A stretch of DNA of 64,000 nt, taken from Streptomyces platensis. Its GTDB lineage: Bacteria > Actinomycetota > Actinomycetes > Streptomycetales > Streptomycetaceae. The position numbers and the translations under genes were made by a program. Below the pieces are notes generated by a model. That model searched no databases. It saw only the letters and a program-made list of their open reading frames with translations, and was not told the origin of the DNA. The stretch covers positions 3,286,001 through 3,350,000 of the forward strand of contig NZ_CP023691.1 in assembly GCF_008704855.1 (NCBI RefSeq). The letters run 5' to 3'. The stretch's first letter is position 1; every line of letters starts with the position of its first letter. Below, one piece after another: positions 25,528 through 33,326 of the stretch.

Positions 25528-26024
25528 ACGCGCCGGAAGCTGAGGGTCTCGCCCAGGGCACCGGCCCGCCAGAGGTCCTGGCAGGCATCGGCCATCCGGT
25601 CCAGACCGTCGACGACACCGCCCCACACGATGCCCGGCACCCAGCCCGCGTCACCGTTGATCAGTAGATTGTTGCGCTCGTAGAACAGCGCGAGATCGAC
25701 GACGGTGGCGCGGCCCTGGTGGGCGGCCTTGCTCTCGTAACCGTAGGACTTGGTGCCGAGTTGGGTGTCGGTGAAGGTGAAGTAGCACAGATCGCCGGGG
25801 ATCGGAGTGATCGTCGGATTCTCCAGCGGCGGCTCCTCCGGAGCGAACGGCTCCAGCAGGGCGTAGATCTCATTGCGGGCGTACTTGGCGTGGTAGACGT
25901 CGCCGCCGAGTGGGAGGGCGTCCCATACGGCATTGCAGGTGATCGGCGCGCGGTCGTCGAGCAACTTGGCCGTGCAGCTCACGCCGCGCTTGTCCAGGGA
26001 GACTTCGATGAAGCGATCGGTCAT
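25524..26024 (-). CDS. DUF3830 (cyclophilin-like) protein
   Basis: A 166-residue cytosolic protein: RFIEVSLDKRGVSCTAKLLD, then CNAVWDALPLGGDVYHAKYA, PGDLCYFTF and WVPGIVWGGVVDGLDRMADA. This is the DUF3830 pattern, a cyclophilin-like beta barrel of unknown function often encoded near Asp/Glu racemase-like enzymes and amino-acid transporters, as here. The start is the ATG of MTDRFIEV; the frame is open 41 codons further but reads through the ABC operon promoter. It is divergent from the substrate-binding protein gene, 137 bases away. Confidence 0.8.
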   Translation of the reverse strand: MTDRFIEVSLDKRGVSCTAKLLDDRAPITCNAVWDALPLGGDVYHAKYARNEIYALLEPFAPEEPPLENPTITPIPGDLCYFTFTDTQLGTKSYGYESKAAHQGRATVVDLALFYERNNLLINGDAGWVPGIVWGGVVDGLDRMADACQDLWRAGALGETLSFRRV

Positions 26025-26161
26025 GCCCCGATCGTAGGTGGGCAATACCGGCGTACGGAACAAGTCCGAGTCGCTTCTATCAAGGGCTGGAAACGATCGG
26101 CATATGTATGAGGCGTTCGGGTAGCCGCGCGCCCATGGCTCCACCACAGGAGAACACCAAA

Positions 26162-27073
26162 ATGATCAAGAGAAAATTGACAAGCGGCATCCGCCGCCGC
26201 TCGCTGCTCGCGGGGGTAGCGGCGCTCGGCGCATCGGGTGCGATGGGAGCGGTCACGGGCTGCTCCCAGGTCGATGTCTCGGGCGCGACCGGCGGCGGAC
26301 ATCTCCTCGAGGATCTGCGGAAAAAGGGCACCGTCCGCATGGGCATCGCCAGCGAACCGCCCTACGCCTCGATCAACAGCAAGGGCGAGCTGACCGGCGA
26401 GGCCCCGGCCGTCGCCAAGACGATCTTCCGGCGGCTGGGGATCAAGAATTTCGAGCCGGTGCCGGTCGAATTCGGTGCACTGGTGCCGGGTCTGCATTCC
26501 TTCCAGTACGACGTGATCGTTGCGGGCATGTTCATCAACAAGGCCCGCTGTGCGGCCGTCCTCTTCTCCGACCCGGATTACGAGAGCAAGGACGCCTTCC
26601 TCGTACGAAAGGGAAACCCGGACGACATCCACTCCTATGCGGACATCGCCAAGGGGAAATACCGGATGGGTTCCGGCATCGGCTATGCCGAGATCGACTA
26701 CGCGGTCGGCAATGGCGTCAAGAAGGACGCCATCCAGACCTACGGTGACCAGATCGCCGGGATGGAGGCCCTGGAAGCGGGCCGTATCGATGTCTTCGCC
26801 GGCACCGCGCTGACCATGATCGAGGCGCTGAAGACCGGTGGGCACCCCAAGGTGCAGATGACCAGTCCGTTCACGCCGGAGGTCGACGGGAAACCCCAGC
26901 GGGACGGCGGCGGTTACGGCTTCCGGCTGGGCGAGACCAAGCTCCGCGACGCCTTCAACAACGAGCTGCAGAAGATGAAGAAGAGCGGCGAACTCCTGCG
27001 TATCGCCAAGCCGTACGGCTTCACCAAGGAGTTCATGACCGACCTCACGGCGAAGGAGCTCTGTAAAAAGTGA
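26162..27073 (+). CDS. ehuB: EhuB-like solute-binding lipoprotein of an ABC transporter
   Basis: A 303-residue family 3 solute-binding protein. The N-terminus has a twin-arginine-like RRRSLLAG and a lipobox ending VTGC (Cys about 36), so it is probably exported folded and lipid-anchored. The binding domain starts KKGTVRMGIASEPPYASINS and has the hinge segments ALVPGLHSFQYDVIVAGMFI and GMEALEAGRIDVFAGTALTM. Family 3 proteins bind amino acids and, for EhuB, ectoine and hydroxyectoine. The symbol is by resemblance and by gene order; the ligand is not proven. AGGAGA precedes the ATG. It is the first gene of a four-gene transporter operon. Confidence 0.8.
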   Translation: MIKRKLTSGIRRRSLLAGVAALGASGAMGAVTGCSQVDVSGATGGGHLLEDLRKKGTVRMGIASEPPYASINSKGELTGEAPAVAKTIFRRLGIKNFEPVPVEFGALVPGLHSFQYDVIVAGMFINKARCAAVLFSDPDYESKDAFLVRKGNPDDIHSYADIAKGKYRMGSGIGYAEIDYAVGNGVKKDAIQTYGDQIAGMEALEAGRIDVFAGTALTMIEALKTGGHPKVQMTSPFTPEVDGKPQRDGGGYGFRLGETKLRDAFNNELQKMKKSGELLRIAKPYGFTKEFMTDLTAKELCKK

Positions 27074-27801
27074 CCGGCGCGCTGTGGGAACTGTTCTTCG
27101 AAGGGCTGTGGATCACCATCCAGCTGATGGTCTACAGCGCCGCCCTGGCCGCTGTCGTCGCCTTCGGCATCGGCCTGTCACGCACCTCGCGGTTCTGGAT
27201 CGTGCGCTTCCTGTCGGGTGTCTATGTGGAGTTCTTCCGCGGCACCTCGGCACTGGTCCTGATGTTCTGGCTGTTCTTCGCGCTGCCGCTGCTGGGCTGG
27301 CAGCTGGTCGGCATCTGGGCGGGCACCCTGGCGCTGGGCCTGTCGTACGGCGCGTACGGCTCCGAGGTCGTCCGCGGTGCGCTCCAGGCGGTGGCCCCCG
27401 CCCAGCGGGAGGCGGCCATCGCGCTGAGCTTCTCGCCCTGGCAGCGGCTGCGGAAGGTGATCCTGCCGCAGGCCGTCCCCGAGATGATGCCGCCGTTCAA
27501 CAACCTGCTGATCGAGCTGCTCAAGGGCACCGCGCTGGCGTCGCTGCTGTCCATCGGTGAACTCACCTTCCAGGCCAAGCTGGCCCGGCTGTCGACCGGA
27601 CAGAGCGCCGAGATCTACGGAATCATCCTCGTCCTGTACTTCGCGGTCGCGTTCGTGATGACCCGGATCATGCGGGTGCTGGAGCGCCGCGCCAAGGCTT
27701 CGGTCGGCCGGTCGGTACCCAAGGGTGAGGGCTGGTTCTCCCGCAAACTGCCCGTCGAGAAGCAGGGCCCCGAGGCACTGGCCACCGGAGGAAAGCCGTG
27801 A
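27070..27801 (+). CDS. ehuC: EhuC-like ABC transporter permease
   Basis: A 243-residue membrane permease of the polar amino acid type, with several hydrophobic segments (for example IQLMVYSAALAAVVAFGIGL) and the cytoplasmic loop EAAIALSFSPWQRLRKVILP that docks on the ATPase. The gene starts with GTG overlapping the ehuB stop as GTGA, so translation is coupled. The C-terminal 25 residues are a charged tail. It should pair with the next permease. Confidence 0.85.
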   Translation: MTGALWELFFEGLWITIQLMVYSAALAAVVAFGIGLSRTSRFWIVRFLSGVYVEFFRGTSALVLMFWLFFALPLLGWQLVGIWAGTLALGLSYGAYGSEVVRGALQAVAPAQREAAIALSFSPWQRLRKVILPQAVPEMMPPFNNLLIELLKGTALASLLSIGELTFQAKLARLSTGQSAEIYGIILVLYFAVAFVMTRIMRVLERRAKASVGRSVPKGEGWFSRKLPVEKQGPEALATGGKP

Positions 27802-28451
27802 ACAACTGGTCATGGAGCTACATCGGGGAGATCATGCCCGAGATCCTCAAAGGGCTGTGGATCACCATCCAGGCGACCTTCTACGGCTCGCTGGTGTCCT
27901 TCGCGCTCGGGCTGGTCTGGGCGATGGCCCTGCGTTCGCGGAGCCGCTGGGTGACCTGGCCGGTCAGCGTCTTCGTCGAGTTCGTCCGCAACACCCCGCT
28001 GCTGGTGCAGCTGTTCTTCCTGTTCTTCGTGCTGCCCGGCTGGGGGCTCACCTTCGCGCCGCTGACCACCGGCGTCATCGGCCTGGGCCTGCACTACTCG
28101 ACGTACACCTCCGAGGTCTACCGCGCCGGTATCGACGGTGTGCCGCCCGGCCAGTGGGAGGCCGCCACGGCGCTGAACCTGCCGCGCCGGCGCACCTGGA
28201 TCGCGGTGATCCTGCCGCAGGCGTTCCGCCGGGTGGTGCCCGCGCTCGGCAACTACGTCATCGCGATGTTCAAGGACACGCCGCTGCTGGCCGGTATCAC
28301 CGTCGCCGACATGCTCTTCCAGGCGAACAGCATCAGCGCCACCACCTTCGACTACCTGGAGCCGATCACCGTCGTCGGCATCCTCTTCGTGGTCATCTCC
28401 TACCCCACTTCTCTCCTCCTGCGAGCCCTGGAGCGTCGTCTTGTCCGCTGA
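27798..28451 (+). CDS. ehuD: EhuD-like ABC transporter permease
   Basis: A 217-residue permease of the same type as its neighbour. Hydrophobic segments alternate with the docking loop EAATALNLPRRRTWIAVILP. It begins with GTG overlapping the ehuC stop as GTGA, after GGAGG. The two permeases probably form the heterodimeric channel of one transporter. Confidence 0.85.
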   Translation: MNNWSWSYIGEIMPEILKGLWITIQATFYGSLVSFALGLVWAMALRSRSRWVTWPVSVFVEFVRNTPLLVQLFFLFFVLPGWGLTFAPLTTGVIGLGLHYSTYTSEVYRAGIDGVPPGQWEAATALNLPRRRTWIAVILPQAFRRVVPALGNYVIAMFKDTPLLAGITVADMLFQANSISATTFDYLEPITVVGILFVVISYPTSLLLRALERRLVR

Positions 28452-29256
28452 CAGCACCCCCTCGAAAGAAACGGCCAACCCGGCGGTGGACGGAGCCGAG
28501 CTGATCCGCTTCGACCATGTCACCAAGCGGTTCGGGACCAACACCGTCCTGGATTCCCTGGACTTCACCGTCTCCTCGGGCAAGCACGTCACCCTCATCG
28601 GCCCGTCCGGCTCCGGCAAGACCACGATTCTGCGGCTGCTGATGACGCTGCTGAAGCCCGACGAGGGCACCATCAAGGTCGGCGGCGCCTATCTCACGCA
28701 CGAGGAGAAGGGCGGCAAGCTCGTACCGGCCGGGGAGAAGCACATCCGCGAGGTGCGCAAGAACATCGGCATGGTGTTCCAGCAGTTCAACCTCTTCCCC
28801 AACATGAAGGTGCTGCGGAACATCACCGAGGCGCCGGTGCACGTCCTGGGGATGGAGAAGGACGCCGCCGAGGAGCGGGCCCGCGAACTCCTGGACCTGG
28901 TGGGCCTGACCGAGCACCTCGACAAGTACCCGACCCAGCTCTCCGGCGGCCAGCAGCAGCGGGTCGCCATCGCCCGCGCGCTGGCGATGCGCCCGCAGGT
29001 GCTGCTGCTGGACGAGGTGACCTCGGCGCTCGACCCCGAGCTGGTCGCCGGGGTGCTCGACGTCCTGCGGGACATCGCGCACACCACGGACATCACCATG
29101 CTCTGTGTCACCCATGAGATGAACTTCGCCCGGGACATCTCGGACGACGTCCTGATGTTCGACGCCGGGCGGGTCATCGAGTCCGGCTCCCCGGAGAAGA
29201 TCTTCACGGAGCCGGAGCACGAGCGCACCCGGGAATTCCTGAGCGCCGTGCTCTGA
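28441..29256 (+). CDS. ehuA: EhuA-like ABC transporter ATPase
   Basis: A 271-residue ATPase with Walker A GPSGSGKTTIL (about 54-64), Q-loop FQQFNLFPNM, signature LSGGQQQRVAIARAL, Walker B VLLLDEVTSALDPE and the switch histidine in CVTHEMNFA. The start is a TTG at 28441, overlapping the ehuD stop by 11 bases, with GGAG upstream; GTG at 28480 is an alternative. It completes the importer. A hairpin 25 bases after the stop ends the operon. Confidence 0.9.
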   Translation: MSADSTPSKETANPAVDGAELIRFDHVTKRFGTNTVLDSLDFTVSSGKHVTLIGPSGSGKTTILRLLMTLLKPDEGTIKVGGAYLTHEEKGGKLVPAGEKHIREVRKNIGMVFQQFNLFPNMKVLRNITEAPVHVLGMEKDAAEERARELLDLVGLTEHLDKYPTQLSGGQQQRVAIARALAMRPQVLLLDEVTSALDPELVAGVLDVLRDIAHTTDITMLCVTHEMNFARDISDDVLMFDAGRVIESGSPEKIFTEPEHERTREFLSAVL

Positions 29257-29281
29257 ACGGCACCCAGCAGGCAGTGAGTTC

Positions 29282-29311
29282 GGGTGGTGGGCCCTCGCGG
29301 GTTCACCACCC
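29282..29311 (+). terminator. Hairpin terminator after ehuA
   Basis: GGGTGGTG (29282-29289) pairs with CACCACCC (29304-29311), with an inner CCC-TCGC-GGG stem in the loop. Confidence 0.6.
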
Positions 29312-29365
29312 TTCTCCGGGACGGCGTGCGACCGTACGGCGTACGTCGCCGGCGCCCATCACTGT

Positions 29366-29387
29366 GACCTTGGCATATGCCAAGGTC
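29366..29387. promoter_or_regulatory. Perfect 22-bp palindrome, candidate operator
   Basis: The half-site GACCTTGGCAT is followed directly by its reverse complement, with no loop, which suits a dimeric repressor better than a terminator. It lies 179 bases before the IclR-like start. The core GGCATATG also occurs before ehuB (about 26098). Confidence 0.55.
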
Positions 29388-29565
29388 GCGCGCCCCAGTA
29401 CAGCTGACCCGGGCCCGCTTCTTTTCAGTCAAGACCCTCTCCTTCGGAGGCCGTTGGCCGCTATCGTGAGGGCAGCCCCGTTGCCCGGGAGCGGCCGCGC
29501 CAGCCCGGCCGTGACCACCGACGGCGGTCACGACGCAAGCGGTAACAACCTGCTAGGGGGACACC

Positions 29566-30324
29566 GTGGCGCTGAAGCCCGAGCCGACCGCGCCGTTCCA
29601 TTCGGTGCAGTACGCCCTTCGCGTGCTCGAAACGGTCTCCAGGCACGCCGAGGGCGTGACCGATGCGCAGATCGCCCGCGAGACGGGCCTGTCCCCGGGC
29701 CACCTCGGCCACATGCTGGCGATGCTCCGGCGCGAGGGCTATGTCGAGCAGGTCACCGACGGCGCGTATGTCATCGGCGACTCGCTCCTGCTCCTCGGCT
29801 CGGGCGGCGACCGCGACCAGGCACTGCGCGACAAGCTCCAGCGCACCCTCGACCAGCTGCGCGACTCGGTCGGCGCGGCGGTCTACATCAGCCGGTACAT
29901 CGACGGCGAGGTGAAGATCCTCCACTACGCCGACGGACCGCTGGCCCCCAAGGTCAACGAGTGGGCCGAATTCCACCGCACGGCGCACGCCAGCGCGGTC
30001 GGCAAGTGCCTGCTCGCGCAGCTCGACCACGACGGCCGCAAGGACCACCTCTCCCGCCACAAGACCGCCCGGCTCACCTCGCGGACGATCACCAACGAGA
30101 AGGTCCTGTTCCACAAGCTCGACAGCCAGCCGCCCACGGTCCCCGTTCTCGATCTCCAGGAGTACGCCGTGGGCACGGTCTGCGCGGCGGTCCCGATCAC
30201 CGCCGGTGCGACGGTCGGCTGCCTCGCACTGTCGATGCCGCTCGAACACGCCCACCGGCTGCGCCAGGCGGCCGACACCCTCAACCGCCAGGCCGCCCCG
30301 GTCCTGCTGTCCCTGGCGATCTGA
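29566..30324 (+). CDS. IclR-like transcriptional regulator
   Basis: A 252-residue protein. Residues 12-75 form a winged helix: VQYALRVLETVSRHAEGVTD, QIARETGLSPGHLGHMLAML and REGYVEQVTDGAYVIGDSLL. The C-terminal part (VGAAVYISRYIDGEVKILHY, ASAVGKCLLAQL, VCAAVPI) matches the IclR effector-binding domain. Such regulators sense small carboxylates or aromatics and often control the neighbouring catabolic genes. It is placed just after the transporter operon and so is the best candidate to control the cluster from 21 to 29 kb. Start GTG follows GGGGG. Confidence 0.85.
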   Translation: MALKPEPTAPFHSVQYALRVLETVSRHAEGVTDAQIARETGLSPGHLGHMLAMLRREGYVEQVTDGAYVIGDSLLLLGSGGDRDQALRDKLQRTLDQLRDSVGAAVYISRYIDGEVKILHYADGPLAPKVNEWAEFHRTAHASAVGKCLLAQLDHDGRKDHLSRHKTARLTSRTITNEKVLFHKLDSQPPTVPVLDLQEYAVGTVCAAVPITAGATVGCLALSMPLEHAHRLRQAADTLNRQAAPVLLSLAI

Positions 30325-30431
30325 GCGGGAGCGCGGACCCCGCCGTCTCGGCGGCGTTCCCGGAGGGCACCGCTCCGCGGCCGTGGTTCTGAGCACCCCT
30401 CTCGACCAGGTAGTATTTCTTTCGTCAGCGC

Positions 30432-30505
30432 GCGCCGCTAGCTCAGTTGGTTAGAGCAGCTGACTCTTAATCAGCGGGTCCGGGGTTCGAGTCCCTGGCG
30501 GCGCA
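30432..30505 (+). tRNA. tRNA-Lys (anticodon CTT), copy 2
   Basis: Identical over all 74 bases to the gene at 16249. A plausible -10 hexamer TAGTAT lies at 30411-30416. CCA is not encoded. Confidence 0.97.
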
Positions 30506-30512
30506 CGTATCG

Positions 30513-30546
30513 AGTGGGCGTTTCCGGTTCTCCGGAAACGCCCACT
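30513..30546 (+). terminator. 15-bp hairpin after tRNA-Lys copy 2
   Basis: AGTGGGCGTTTCCGG (30513-30527) pairs perfectly with CCGGAAACGCCCACT (30532-30546) around TTCT, 8 bases after the tRNA. Confidence 0.85.
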
Positions 30547-30750
30547 TCGTTGTGTCCGGGGATACGGAGAGGATCACCGGTGCGGCGGCCGGTCTCTTCC
30601 CTCGGGGGCGGTGCCTGGTGCTGGACGGCCCCAGGCCCCCAGGCCCCCGGGAAGCGAGTGCAGGGGGGAGGGCAGGGTGAGGGCCGCACCGATCGTGCCC
30701 GTCTCGACGCACGGGACGGGCGGCGGCGCGGGCGGGAGGAGCGCTTCGGG

Positions 30751-32337
30751 TCAGGCCGCCCTCGTGAGGGGAGCCTCCGTGGGGCGGGCCGCGGCCTGCA
30801 CCAGGGCCGTATAGGTGCGGCGGAGGGCGATCAGGGACTCCTGGGCCTCGCGGTAGACGGCGGCGTCGGGGCCGCCACGGTGGGCGAGGGTACGCACCGG
30901 GGCACAGTGGCGGTCCATCGCACTGAGCCAGGCACGGTGCTGCGCCGGGAGATGGCGGCGCAGCAGCTGTCGGCGGCCCTCGCGCAGGCGCCGGGCGCCG
31001 ATGCCCAGTACGGCGTCGGCCGCCTGGAGCACCGGTGGTTCCAGGGCACCTTGTCCGGCGAGCGCGCCGAGCACCGCGCGCTGCTGCGGGGTGGCCGGCG
31101 CGGCCGACAGTTCCGCCGCCTCGGCGAGGAGCTGGGCGCGCAGCGCGTGCTGGACCCGGACCAGCCGGCGCAGCGCCGTCGGGGTGGAGGAGTCATCGGG
31201 CGACCGGCCGGCCAGGGTCTCGGCGAGCCGGAAGAGCCAGATCCCGTGTGCCTCCAGGCGGGTCGCGGCCAGCATCAGCCGGTCCAGCCGGCTCAGCGGT
31301 TGGCCTTCCGGGGCCCAGCGGACGATCGGCACGAGCGTCTCGGTGCGGGCCAGTTGGTCGATGGGGATATGGCGGCGGGGTTTGCGTTCCGGCGCCCAGT
31401 TGTGGAGCGCGAGGGTGGGCAGCGCGACGAACTGATCGTGGCCTATTCGGTGCGCGATCGCCGCCCAGAGGTCCAGGAACGCCTCGTCGGCGACCTCCCG
31501 CGCGGCCGGCGCCTGGGGGTCGATCCCGCACCAGCCGCAGGACACCGCGATGACCGCGATCCGCATGGCGGCGGCCTCCGCGTTACGCAGCGAGAGCCGG
31601 GAGACGCGCTGCCGGAGCGCCGCCAACTCCTCGGCGCGGTGCGCCCGTTCGACGAGCGCGACGGCGGCCTCCCGGTCGGGTGCGACCGCGGCCGCGCGGG
31701 CCATGGCGTCCAGCCGGGTCCAGGTGCCGATCAGCGAACGGACGGGCGGCCGCTCGGGCAGAAAGCCGTGCGCACAGGGGTCGTGCGCGGCGATCGAGGC
31801 GGCGTCGGCGGGCCCGTCCGGGTCCCCGTCGGCACGGCCTGGCCGGGGGGCGACCGACTGCCTCTTGCCCTCCCGGGCGGCCGGGTGCGTGGCCTCCTCC
31901 GCCCGGGCCGGTCCGGTGGCGCGGCGCGGGGTCGGTAGCGGGGAGGTGGGCGTGGCGGCGGGCGCAGGGGTGGCGGACGGGGTGCCGGCGGCGGACGGTC
32001 TGCCGGGGCCCGGCGGGGTATCGGGGCCGGACGGTATGCCGGGGACCGGTGGCGTATCGGGGCCGGACGGTATGAGGGCGGTGGACGGTACGTCGGCGCC
32101 GGGCGGGCTACCGGGGGCGGGCTCCGTGGTGGCGGGCGATGCGCCGGGGCTCGCCACCGGGAGGGCCGCTGCGTGGGCCGGGCGAGCGGGGCCGGGCGCG
32201 CCGGGCCCGGCAGTCGTCGCCTCGGCCGTCGTCAGCGTCACCGGTCCGGTCGCCGTCACCGGCTCGGCCGTGGTCACCGTTCCGGCCGCCGTGACCGGCC
32301 CGGCCGTGGTCGTCTTCGTGATTGCCGTGTCCCCCAT
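30751..32337 (-). CDS. Repeat-rich 528-aa protein of unknown function, coupled to an SsgA-like gene
   Basis: I recognise no family. Residues 1-35 contain six-residue repeats around VTATGP and VTAAGT; residues 80-110 contain a 12-residue repeat built on IPSGPDTPP; the Pro/Ala/Thr-rich region ends near 150. From about 160 on the protein is helical and Ala/Leu/Arg-rich, with a CGWC motif (CxxC) and a C-terminal run of coiled-coil-like helices. There is no signal peptide or membrane segment. The start ATG (32337) shares a base with the stop of the SsgA-like gene (TGATG), and GGGGA lies 7 bases upstream, so the two are translated together. It may therefore act in sporulation or division. Confidence 0.75.
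   Translation of the reverse strand: MGDTAITKTTTAGPVTAAGTVTTAEPVTATGPVTLTTAEATTAGPGAPGPARPAHAAALPVASPGASPATTEPAPGSPPGADVPSTALIPSGPDTPPVPGIPSGPDTPPGPGRPSAAGTPSATPAPAATPTSPLPTPRRATGPARAEEATHPAAREGKRQSVAPRPGRADGDPDGPADAASIAAHDPCAHGFLPERPPVRSLIGTWTRLDAMARAAAVAPDREAAVALVERAHRAEELAALRQRVSRLSLRNAEAAAMRIAVIAVSCGWCGIDPQAPAAREVADEAFLDLWAAIAHRIGHDQFVALPTLALHNWAPERKPRRHIPIDQLARTETLVPIVRWAPEGQPLSRLDRLMLAATRLEAHGIWLFRLAETLAGRSPDDSSTPTALRRLVRVQHALRAQLLAEAAELSAAPATPQQRAVLGALAGQGALEPPVLQAADAVLGIGARRLREGRRQLLRRHLPAQHRAWLSAMDRHCAPVRTLAHRGGPDAAVYREAQESLIALRRTYTALVQAAARPTEAPLTRAA
31993..32100. repeat. 36-bp tandem repeat inside the repeat-rich gene
   Basis: GGACGGT recurs at 31993, 32029 and 32065 inside near-identical 36-bp units, which encode the 12-residue repeat around GPDTPP. 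A second, 18-bp repeat encoding VTxxGP-type hexapeptides lies at about 32239-32312. Confidence 0.75.
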
Positions 32338-32756
32338 CAGCATTTCCCCGCGAACAGCCGGGCCAGGTGGGCGTCCATGTCGAGGTAGCCACCCTCATGG
32401 CCGGGCGGCACGATCGCCGCGGTCTGCTCCAGCCAGGCGGTCAGCTCCGCCGCGCGCACCGAGAGCTCGCAGACGCTGTCGTCGGTGGACAGCTCGATAT
32501 GTACGCGGCGCGATTCGCCCGGCCGGCGGAAGGACCACACCCGCACGTCTCCCTCCCCTGCCTCGTCATGCAGCCCGGCCAGCAGGAGCTCGCGGGCGAA
32601 CAGCCAGGTGGCGACCGTCTGGCCGCGGCTGAGGAAGGCGACCTCGACCTCGTACGGGCGGTCACTGCGGTAGCTGAACCGGCCGGCCACCGGAACTGCT
32701 TCGTCCGGCCCGAGGAGGAGCCGCATCTCAAGGGTGCGCTTGGCTGTCGACACCAC
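32337..32756 (-). CDS. SsgA-like sporulation/cell-division protein (SALP)
   Basis: A 139-residue protein with the SsgA-family pattern: AVPVAGRFSYRSDRPYEVEV, TWLFARELLLAGL, GEGDVRVW, then a strand pair and LTAWLEQTAAIVPPGHE. SALPs occur only in sporulating actinobacteria and control septum placement or wall remodelling, often with different partners. Which paralogue this is cannot be told. The open frame begins with a TTG at 32765, but I prefer the GTG at 32756, which has GGAAAGG 9 bases upstream. The stop overlaps the start of the repeat-rich gene. Confidence 0.85.
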   Translation of the reverse strand: MVSTAKRTLEMRLLLGPDEAVPVAGRFSYRSDRPYEVEVAFLSRGQTVATWLFARELLLAGLHDEAGEGDVRVWSFRRPGESRRVHIELSTDDSVCELSVRAAELTAWLEQTAAIVPPGHEGGYLDMDAHLARLFAGKC

Positions 32757-33214
32757 GACGATCAACCTTTCCGACGGAGGGGCGAGTCCCGGGGACCCGG
32801 TCCGGGGCTGCGCGTCCTGGCAGACGTTGCTGTGGAGGGTGGGGTTGCGGCAGGCGCAAGAGGAGTGACGGACGCCATGGCCGGCGCCCTCTGGACAATG
32901 TTCAGTTCTTGCGTCCCAGCGCTCGCCTCAGCCTCTCAACCGGCAGGAGATACCGCATGTTGACGGGGCGACTGGTGTGATTGCGGAAGGAAAGGGACGA
33001 AGCGGGGCTTTACTGAATGATTCGGGCGACGATCGAGGGAAGATCTCAAGATCGAGTGGCTTTTGCCCCGTATGCCGGAGAACTCGCCCGAGGCGGGAGG
33101 AGCGCGCGAGGGGGCGTCGCGAGTGGCAGGGATCACATCGGCCGGGCGCGTGAGCAGGGCGGTCGCGGGTACGGAGCACCCCCCGAGTTCGTGTAAAGTT
33201 CTTCAGGTCAGCAC
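32757..33214. other. 458-bp intergenic stretch between SALP gene and tRNA-Lys copy 3
   Basis: No credible gene: an 83-codon frame on the minus strand (32928-33179) has no ribosome site and no coding bias. The SALP promoter must lie in it. A small dyad GATCTCAAGATC is near 33042. Otherwise I see nothing distinctive. Confidence 0.6.
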
Positions 33215-33288
33215 GCGCCGCTAGCTCAGTTGGTTAGAGCAGCTGACTCTTAATCAGCGGGTCCGGGGTTCGAGTCCCTGGCGGCGCA
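33215..33288 (+). tRNA. tRNA-Lys (anticodon CTT), copy 3
   Basis: Identical over all 74 bases to the genes at 16249 and 30432. TAAAGT about 20 bases upstream could be its -10 box. Confidence 0.97.
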
Positions 33289-33295
33289 CGACACA

Positions 33296-33326
33296 CTGAG
33301 GCCCCTCGCCATGCGAGGGGCCTCAG
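33296..33326 (+). terminator. 13-bp hairpin after tRNA-Lys copy 3
   Basis: CTGAGGCCCCTCG (33296-33308) pairs perfectly with CGAGGGGCCTCAG (33314-33326) around a 5-base loop. Confidence 0.85.

Larger units (their letters stand above)
29257..29565. other. 309-bp intergenic stretch before the IclR-like gene
   Basis: The stretch carries a hairpin close to the ehuA stop and a perfect 22-bp palindrome in its middle, and otherwise no recognisable gene. The promoter of the regulator gene must lie in its right half, but I cannot fix its boxes by eye. Confidence 0.7.

Noticed and set aside
21943..25626. A 1227-codon open frame on the minus strand
   Set aside because: Only its last quarter is a real gene. 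The rest is antisense to the dehydrogenase and amidase, which have intact family motifs; long antisense frames are normal at this GC content.
30467..30712. Minus-strand frames ending CAARDSNPGPAD at each tRNA-Lys
   Set aside because: This is the reverse translation of the tRNA gene, a well-known false gene, and it appears at all three copies.
32928..33179. An 83-codon minus-strand frame before the SALP gene
   Set aside because: No ribosome site and no coding bias; it lies in the SALP promoter region.
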